A stretch of 64,000 nt of DNA from Nibribacter koreensis (lineage in GTDB: Bacteria; Bacteroidota; Bacteroidia; Cytophagales; Hymenobacteraceae): NCBI RefSeq assembly GCF_039541795.1, contig NZ_BAABGX010000002.1, positions 1,426,001-1,490,000 of the forward strand, written 5' to 3'. Under the pieces are notes generated by a model that was given only the letters and a program-made list of their open reading frames with translations, did not search any database and was not told the origin of the DNA. Made by a program: the position numbers and the translations under genes. Shown one piece after another: positions 59,525 through 64,000 of this stretch (positions are counted from its first letter, which is position 1; the number at the start of each line of letters is the position of its first letter).

Positions 59525-62389
59525 ATGAGTACACCAGACAAACGCCTTTTTCTATTAGACGCCATGGCGCTCATCTACCGCGCCCACTTCGCGTTCAGTA
59601 AAAATCCTAGAATCAATTCCAAGGGCATGAACACCGGCGCCGCGTTGGGCTTCACCAACACCTTGGTAGACCTGCTCAACCGCGAAAAGCCTACCCACAT
59701 TGGCGTCTGCTATGATGCGCCTTCCAAGACGTTTAGGCATGACAGCTTTGTAGAATACAAGGCCAACCGCCAGGCCATGCCCGAGGACATTTCCATCGCC
59801 ATCCCCTATGTGAAGAAGATTGTGGAAGCCTTTGGCATACCGGGCATGATGCTGGACGGGTTTGAGGCGGATGACATCATTGGAACGCTTTCCTGCAAAG
59901 CCGAAAAGGCCGGCTATGACGTCTTCATGATGACGCCAGACAAGGACTACTACCAATTGGTGACAGACCATGTGTTTGTCTACAAGCCCGCTTTTCTGGG
60001 AAATGCCATAGAGGTGATTGATAAAGCCAAGGTGCTGGAGCGCTGGGAAATTAGTGATGTAAAGCAAGTCATTGATATTCTGGGCCTGCAGGGCGATGCC
60101 GTGGACAACATTCCGGGCATACCAGGCATAGGCGAGAAAACCGCGAAGACGCTCATTCAGAAGTACGGCTCTGTGGAGAACCTCATTGCCCATTCACATG
60201 AGTTGAAAGGCAAGCAGAAGGAGAACGTGGAGAAGTTCGCGGAGCAGGGCCTCATGTCTAAGGAACTGGCCACCATCCATCTGGACGTGCCCATTGACTT
60301 TGATGAGCAAGGCCTGTTGTATGAAGGACCCGATGTGGAGAAACTGGCGGCGCTCTTTGACGAACTGGAGTTCAGGCAACTGGCTACCCGCGTGCTGGGT
60401 ACCGCCTCGCCCGCCGTCCCCAAACCCATTTCCAACAAGCCCACGGTGGGCAAAGGGTTCAAATCAGACAAGCCCATGGGCCAGACGTCTCTGTTTGACA
60501 TGCCCGCCAATGAGACCGTTGTCCAGGAAGAAGGTGAGGAAACTACTTCAGGTACCTACATCACAGGCGTCAGAAAAACTATTGACACTACCCTGCATGA
60601 GTACCACCTGCTTACTACCCCAGAGCAGCGAGCGCAACTTTTAAAATACCTGAAACTCCAGAAGGAAATCTCTTTTGACACCGAGACCACCAGCATAGAC
60701 GCCATCACCGCGCGCTTGGTGGGCATCTCGTTCTGTTACATCCCCGGCGAGGCCTATTACATTCCGGTGCCGGCAGATGACTATGAAGCCACGCTAGAGA
60801 TTGTGCAGGAGTTCAAGGAAATACTGGAAAGCCCCAGTATCACCAAGATTGGCCAGAACATCAAGTATGACCTAGTGGTCTTGCAACGCTACGGCATTGA
60901 CGTACAAGGACCGCTCTATGACACCATGCTGGCCCACTACCTCCTGGAGCCCGACATGCGCCACAACATGGACCTGCTGGCTGAAACGTACTTGCATTAC
61001 ACGCCTATTGCCATTGAGACGCTGTTAGGCAAAGGCAAGAACCAGCTCACCATGGATAAGCTGCCACCGCTCCAAATCTATGAATACGCTTGCGAGGACG
61101 CGGACGTCACGCTTCAACTTAAGAACTACTTTGACCCGTTGTTGGAGAAGCAAGGCCTTAAGAAGCTGTTTAATGGGGTAGAGAACCCCTTGCTACGCGT
61201 ACTGGGTCACATGGAGCGCGAAGGCGTGAGTATTGACGCCGAAGCCTTGGGAGAATCCTCTCAAGTGCTGCAAACCAGCATCCAGGAGATTGAGCAGAAA
61301 ATCTTCAACTTGGCCGGCATGGAGTTCAACATCGGGTCGCCTAAGCAGTTGGGTGAGGTGCTGTTTGACCGACTGCAACTGGGCGGTAGCAAGATTAAGA
61401 AAACCAAGACGGGCCAGTACGCCACCGGTGAGGAAATCTTGTCCAAGCTGGCCTTTGAGCATGAGATTGTGCAACTCATTCTGGACCATCGGCAGCTCAC
61501 CAAGCTCAAGAGCACCTACGTAGACGCCCTTCCGCAATTGATTTGCCGTGAGGATAACCGTCTGCACACGTCGTATAACCAAGCCGTGGCCGCCACGGGT
61601 AGGTTGAGTTCTACCAATCCCAACCTGCAGAACATTCCAATTAGAACGGAGAAAGGCCGTGAGATACGCAAAGCTTTCGTGCCAAGGGATGAGAAGCACG
61701 TCTTGCTTTCTGCAGATTATTCTCAGATTGAGCTACGCATCATGGCGCATTTTAGCAATGACGCCACCATGAAAGAAGCCTTCCAGAAGGGTTTGGACAT
61801 TCACTCGTCTACCGCGGCCAAGGTGTTCCACGTGCCCGTAGACCAGGTGGACAGTGACATGCGCCGGAAGGCCAAGACCATTAACTTCGGGATTATCTAC
61901 GGTATCTCAGCGTTTGGTCTGGCAGAGCGGCTGGCTATTCCAAGAAGAGAGGCCGCCGAGATTATTGAGGCGTACTTCCAGGAGTTTCCGGCGGTGAAGC
62001 AGTACATGGACAGTGCCATCAACGAAGCCCGCGAACAGGAGTTTGTGGAGACCTTGCTGGGCCGTAGACGCTACTTAAGGGACATCAACAGCCGTAACCA
62101 GAACGTACGCGGCTACGCCGAGCGAAATGCCATCAACGCCCCAATCCAGGGCACGGCGGCAGACATCATCAAGATTGCCATGATCAATATTGACCAGTGG
62201 CTACGCGATGAGAAACTTGCCAGCCGCATGATCTTGCAGGTGCATGATGAATTGGTGTTTGACGTGCTCAAAGAAGAACTACCCTTGGTGCAGGCCAAAG
62301 TAGAGGAGCTCATGAAAAACGCCTTCCCGCTGAGCGTACCCATGGAAGTGGGCATGGGCACCGGCGACAACTGGTTGCAAGCCCATTAA
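59525..62389 (+). CDS. polA: DNA polymerase I
   Basis: A 954-residue enzyme for Okazaki-fragment processing and repair. N-terminal 5'-3' exonuclease (residues ~1-300; DGFEADDIIGTLS, GDAVDNIPGIPGIGEKTA). The 3'-5' exonuclease domain retains its metal residues (FDTETTS, GQNIKYDLVVL, YACEDADVTL), so proofreading should be active, unlike in some bacterial PolA. Polymerase motifs DYSQIELRIMAH, RRKAKTINFGIIYG and QVHDELVFD are intact. Confidence 0.98.
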   Translation: MSTPDKRLFLLDAMALIYRAHFAFSKNPRINSKGMNTGAALGFTNTLVDLLNREKPTHIGVCYDAPSKTFRHDSFVEYKANRQAMPEDISIAIPYVKKIVEAFGIPGMMLDGFEADDIIGTLSCKAEKAGYDVFMMTPDKDYYQLVTDHVFVYKPAFLGNAIEVIDKAKVLERWEISDVKQVIDILGLQGDAVDNIPGIPGIGEKTAKTLIQKYGSVENLIAHSHELKGKQKENVEKFAEQGLMSKELATIHLDVPIDFDEQGLLYEGPDVEKLAALFDELEFRQLATRVLGTASPAVPKPISNKPTVGKGFKSDKPMGQTSLFDMPANETVVQEEGEETTSGTYITGVRKTIDTTLHEYHLLTTPEQRAQLLKYLKLQKEISFDTETTSIDAITARLVGISFCYIPGEAYYIPVPADDYEATLEIVQEFKEILESPSITKIGQNIKYDLVVLQRYGIDVQGPLYDTMLAHYLLEPDMRHNMDLLAETYLHYTPIAIETLLGKGKNQLTMDKLPPLQIYEYACEDADVTLQLKNYFDPLLEKQGLKKLFNGVENPLLRVLGHMEREGVSIDAEALGESSQVLQTSIQEIEQKIFNLAGMEFNIGSPKQLGEVLFDRLQLGGSKIKKTKTGQYATGEEILSKLAFEHEIVQLILDHRQLTKLKSTYVDALPQLICREDNRLHTSYNQAVAATGRLSSTNPNLQNIPIRTEKGREIRKAFVPRDEKHVLLSADYSQIELRIMAHFSNDATMKEAFQKGLDIHSSTAAKVFHVPVDQVDSDMRRKAKTINFGIIYGISAFGLAERLAIPRREAAEIIEAYFQEFPAVKQYMDSAINEAREQEFVETLLGRRRYLRDINSRNQNVRGYAERNAINAPIQGTAADIIKIAMINIDQWLRDEKLASRMILQVHDELVFDVLKEELPLVQAKVEELMKNAFPLSVPMEVGMGTGDNWLQAH

Positions 62390-62390
62390 C

Positions 62391-62428
62391 CGTTTTTGGC
62401 CTGTTTTGCAGAAAATAAGCTAAAAACG
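62391..62428. repeat. 38-bp intergenic palindrome, copy 24
   Basis: Starts 1 nt after the polA stop codon, just before a strong bidirectional terminator. Confidence 0.85.
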
Positions 62429-62440
62429 AAGGTAGATTAT

Positions 62441-62482
62441 AAAAAGTAGAGGAAGCCCGTCACTAGGCTTCCTCTACTTTTT
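62441..62482. terminator. Bidirectional terminator between polA and the lipocalin-like gene
   Basis: AAAAAGTAGAGGAAGCC (62441-62457) pairs perfectly over 17 bp with GGCTTCCTCTACTTTTT (62466-62482). Confidence 0.95.
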
Positions 62483-62499
62483 AATGTGAGAAACATAAA

Positions 62500-62925
62500 T
62501 TACTTGGGTCTATAGGTTGCAGTCGCCGTCGTCTTGTCTCCAGCCCTACTGGACACTTGTTGCAGCCTTAGCATAGTAGAAGAAAGCTCTAGCACTTTAA
62601 ATTCTTGGTTGGCTAAGAAGAGCTTGCTGCCGTAAAGCTCCCACGTTCCCTCTTCTAAGAAAGAAATCTGGCATTCGTCTGTGCCGGGGTTCATCTCATA
62701 GGTGCCGTTCTCCAGGAAAATGAGTTCATCGTCTTTCTGGCAGTCTTCCATCTGGGCGTACACGTCCTCAGGAGGGCTGTCATTGCGCTGTACGGTCTGC
62801 GCAGATAGGAGCCAGGTTTTGTAAAGAAACTGTTTCTGGTCGATGGGCTCAGGGCCTTTCTTGCAGCTTGCCACCAAAAAGAAAGCCAAGAGAGAAACTG
62901 TCACATACACGGAGCGTCTGTTCAT
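62500..62925 (-). CDS. Lipocalin-like lipoprotein
   Basis: A 141-residue lipoprotein started at ATG 62925 (MNRRSVYVTVSLLAFFLVASC). The frame is open to 62994, but that part overlaps a terminator. The mature part (KTWLLSAQTVQRND ... LIFLENGTYEMNPGTDECQ ... EEGTWELYGSKLFL) follows the lipocalin-like domain pattern frequent in Bacteroidota lipoproteins. Ligand unknown. Confidence 0.82.
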   Translation of the reverse strand: MNRRSVYVTVSLLAFFLVASCKKGPEPIDQKQFLYKTWLLSAQTVQRNDSPPEDVYAQMEDCQKDDELIFLENGTYEMNPGTDECQISFLEEGTWELYGSKLFLANQEFKVLELSSTMLRLQQVSSRAGDKTTATATYRPK

Positions 62926-62944
62926 AAGAAAGGGGTTGCTTACC

Positions 62945-62952
62945 ACAAGGTA
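62945..62952 (-). promoter_or_regulatory. Candidate -7 box of the lipocalin-like gene
   Basis: The minus strand reads TACCTTGT, immediately after the T-tract of the upstream terminator, 19 nt before the ATG. Confidence 0.4.
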
Positions 62953-62953
62953 C

Positions 62954-62984
62954 AAAAAAAGGCCCAGCAGATGCCGGGCCTTTT
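62954..62984 (-). terminator. Rho-independent terminator of the SGNH hydrolase gene
   Basis: On the minus strand, AAAAGGCCC and GGGCCTTTT frame a short imperfect stem and loop, followed by a T-tract. Confidence 0.85.
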
Positions 62985-63009
62985 CTATAGGCAATTCACC
63001 AGAATAAGC

Positions 63010-64000
63010 TTACGGGATCAATACCGCTCTAAACTGAGTAACGTCAACGGTTGGGATGGTAGAACCGTACTTGGCGTTGATGGCTCTGATCATCTCATTG
63101 GCGATGATGGCGTAGCCGCGTTGGGTTGGGTGCACCCCGTCCAGAGAGAACAGGTTGCCTGTGATGAACGCCGGCGAGTACGCCACGCCGTTCAGCATGA
63201 AACCGCTCTGAATGCCGTTGAAGAACGCATAGGCATCAAACACCGCCAGGTTCTTAGAGGCAGCCTGTGCTTTGATGATGTTGTTAAACGCCGTGGTGGC
63301 AGTAGCAATCTCTGCTTGCTCATCTGCATCTAATACCAGCGCGCTTGGGAACGGATTCTCACCGCTTAAGCCAAACATCTTAGTAGTGTCAATCTGGAAA
63401 GCCGTCAGGTACTGTACCAAGGCCACGTTAGGGTTGCTTGGGCTTTGGGATCTGGCCAGGTCTCTCCAGTATTTACCCGTTGCCGTACCAACCAATGGCA
63501 AGTAAGGAGCAGCGGTAAGCGTGAACAAGGTAGTGCCGCCGTTAGCGTCTTTGATGTCAGACTTAGGAACCACTTTACGGGTTGGCGTATTCTTGGTCAA
63601 GACCACCACCGCCGGAACCGCTGCTGGCAAAGAAGCCTTAAACGTTGGGCCTACCGTGGTAAAGAAAGGAACCGCGCGCACGTCTGGAATGGTGGCTACA
63701 ATACCTTCTGTGTTGTTAGCAGCAAGGGCGTTCACCATTTCAGTGTAGTTGGCCTCAAAATCTGCGGTAGGCGTGATAAAGCTGGCAAATGCACCGGCTG
63801 TAGCATATCCTAACACGTCATTGTTTCCTAGCCATAAGCTAAAGAACGTTGGCGCGCTGGTAGAAACTCTTTCAAGATATGTCTGGAAAGAGTTGTCAGG
63901 TTGGATTCTCTCAAAGAATGGGTTAAAGCCCTGTGGGTTATTCAAGCCATACCCTTGAATCTTAATATCAGAGACTCTGATGCCCGGGACCCCGTAGTTG
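63010..64000 (-). CDS. SGNH/GDSL hydrolase family protein, N-terminus outside the window
   Basis: About 330 residues are visible and the frame continues beyond the right edge. SGNH block III is seen as FFSLWLGNNDVLGYA, and block V as FSLDGVHPTQRGYAIIANEMI, giving the catalytic Asp/His; the block I Ser lies outside. Such enzymes are esterases or lipases, often lipoproteins in Bacteroidota. It ends with a terminator. Confidence 0.88.
   Translation of the reverse strand, partial: NYGVPGIRVSDIKIQGYGLNNPQGFNPFFERIQPDNSFQTYLERVSTSAPTFFSLWLGNNDVLGYATAGAFASFITPTADFEANYTEMVNALAANNTEGIVATIPDVRAVPFFTTVGPTFKASLPAAVPAVVVLTKNTPTRKVVPKSDIKDANGGTTLFTLTAAPYLPLVGTATGKYWRDLARSQSPSNPNVALVQYLTAFQIDTTKMFGLSGENPFPSALVLDADEQAEIATATTAFNNIIKAQAASKNLAVFDAYAFFNGIQSGFMLNGVAYSPAFITGNLFSLDGVHPTQRGYAIIANEMIRAINAKYGSTIPTVDVTQFRAVLIP

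Overview
The window looks like chromosomal DNA of a Bacteroidota bacterium of the Cytophagales (Hymenobacteraceae), most like Rufibacter or a close relative. The evidence is two secreted proteins with C-terminal type IX secretion (T9SS) sorting domains, a plug-domain protein of Bacteroidota type, several small families typical of the phylum (DUF4783, DUF6427, YcxB-like, FeoB-associated Cys-rich protein), lipoprotein signals, and promoters of the TTG-N19/20-TAnnTTTG type. GC is about 50% except in a few AT-rich genes. The genus is an inference.

Layout. 1-8.6 kb: prolyl oligopeptidase (cut by the window edge), YCII-domain protein, T9SS metalloprotease, dGTPase, a lipoprotein and a tetratricopeptide-like protein. 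8.8-14.7 kb: a minus-strand run with a GNAT acetyltransferase, DUF2939-like protein, ZIP transporter, methyltransferase, small metal-binding and other lipoproteins, YcxB-like protein, nadC and a DUF4783 protein. 14.8-19.9 kb: gpmI, a frameshifted lipoprotein gene, a monooxygenase-fold protein and a bacteriophytochrome kinase. 20-27.6 kb: YjbQ, beta-helix lipoprotein, prfA, a large plug-domain protein and an M19 dipeptidase. 27.7-31.4 kb: a repeat-rich stretch with an RlmI-like methyltransferase, a DUF559 nuclease-like gene enclosed in 41-bp inverted repeats, and an RsmF-like methyltransferase. 31.5-43.5 kb: housekeeping genes (radA, thioredoxin-fold protein, radical SAM, MscS, inositol phosphatase, rsmI, pterin dehydratase). 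43.7-46.1 kb: SDR dehydrogenase with two small hydrophilic genes, one carrying an in-frame amber codon, then a PPP phosphatase. 46.4-50.8 kb: an AT-rich 1450-residue T9SS surface protein with three long repeats. 50.9-64 kb: glyA-tatC-rpiB, barstar-like, DUF6427, rbfA, methyltransferase, GNAT, LolC/E-like permease, polA, a lipocalin-like lipoprotein and an SGNH hydrolase (cut by the window edge).

The most striking feature is not a gene. Twenty-four copies of a 38-bp palindrome (left arm near CGTTTTTGGCCTGTTTTC, 2-nt centre, then its complement) sit only between genes, about one per 2.7 kb, usually just 3' of a gene. Several copies continue the pairing into flanks that differ from copy to copy. 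Other repeat families occupy the longer gaps: the DUF559 inverted repeat and two relatives, a 210-bp MITE-like element with 36-bp terminal inverted repeats, a GAGAC-type palindrome, and a 32-nt word placed directly before two unrelated start codons.

Most genes are ordinary metabolism, translation and envelope functions in short operons. No tRNA, rRNA, CRISPR array, prophage or recognisable insertion sequence was seen. All calls are from reading the sequence; no database search was possible.
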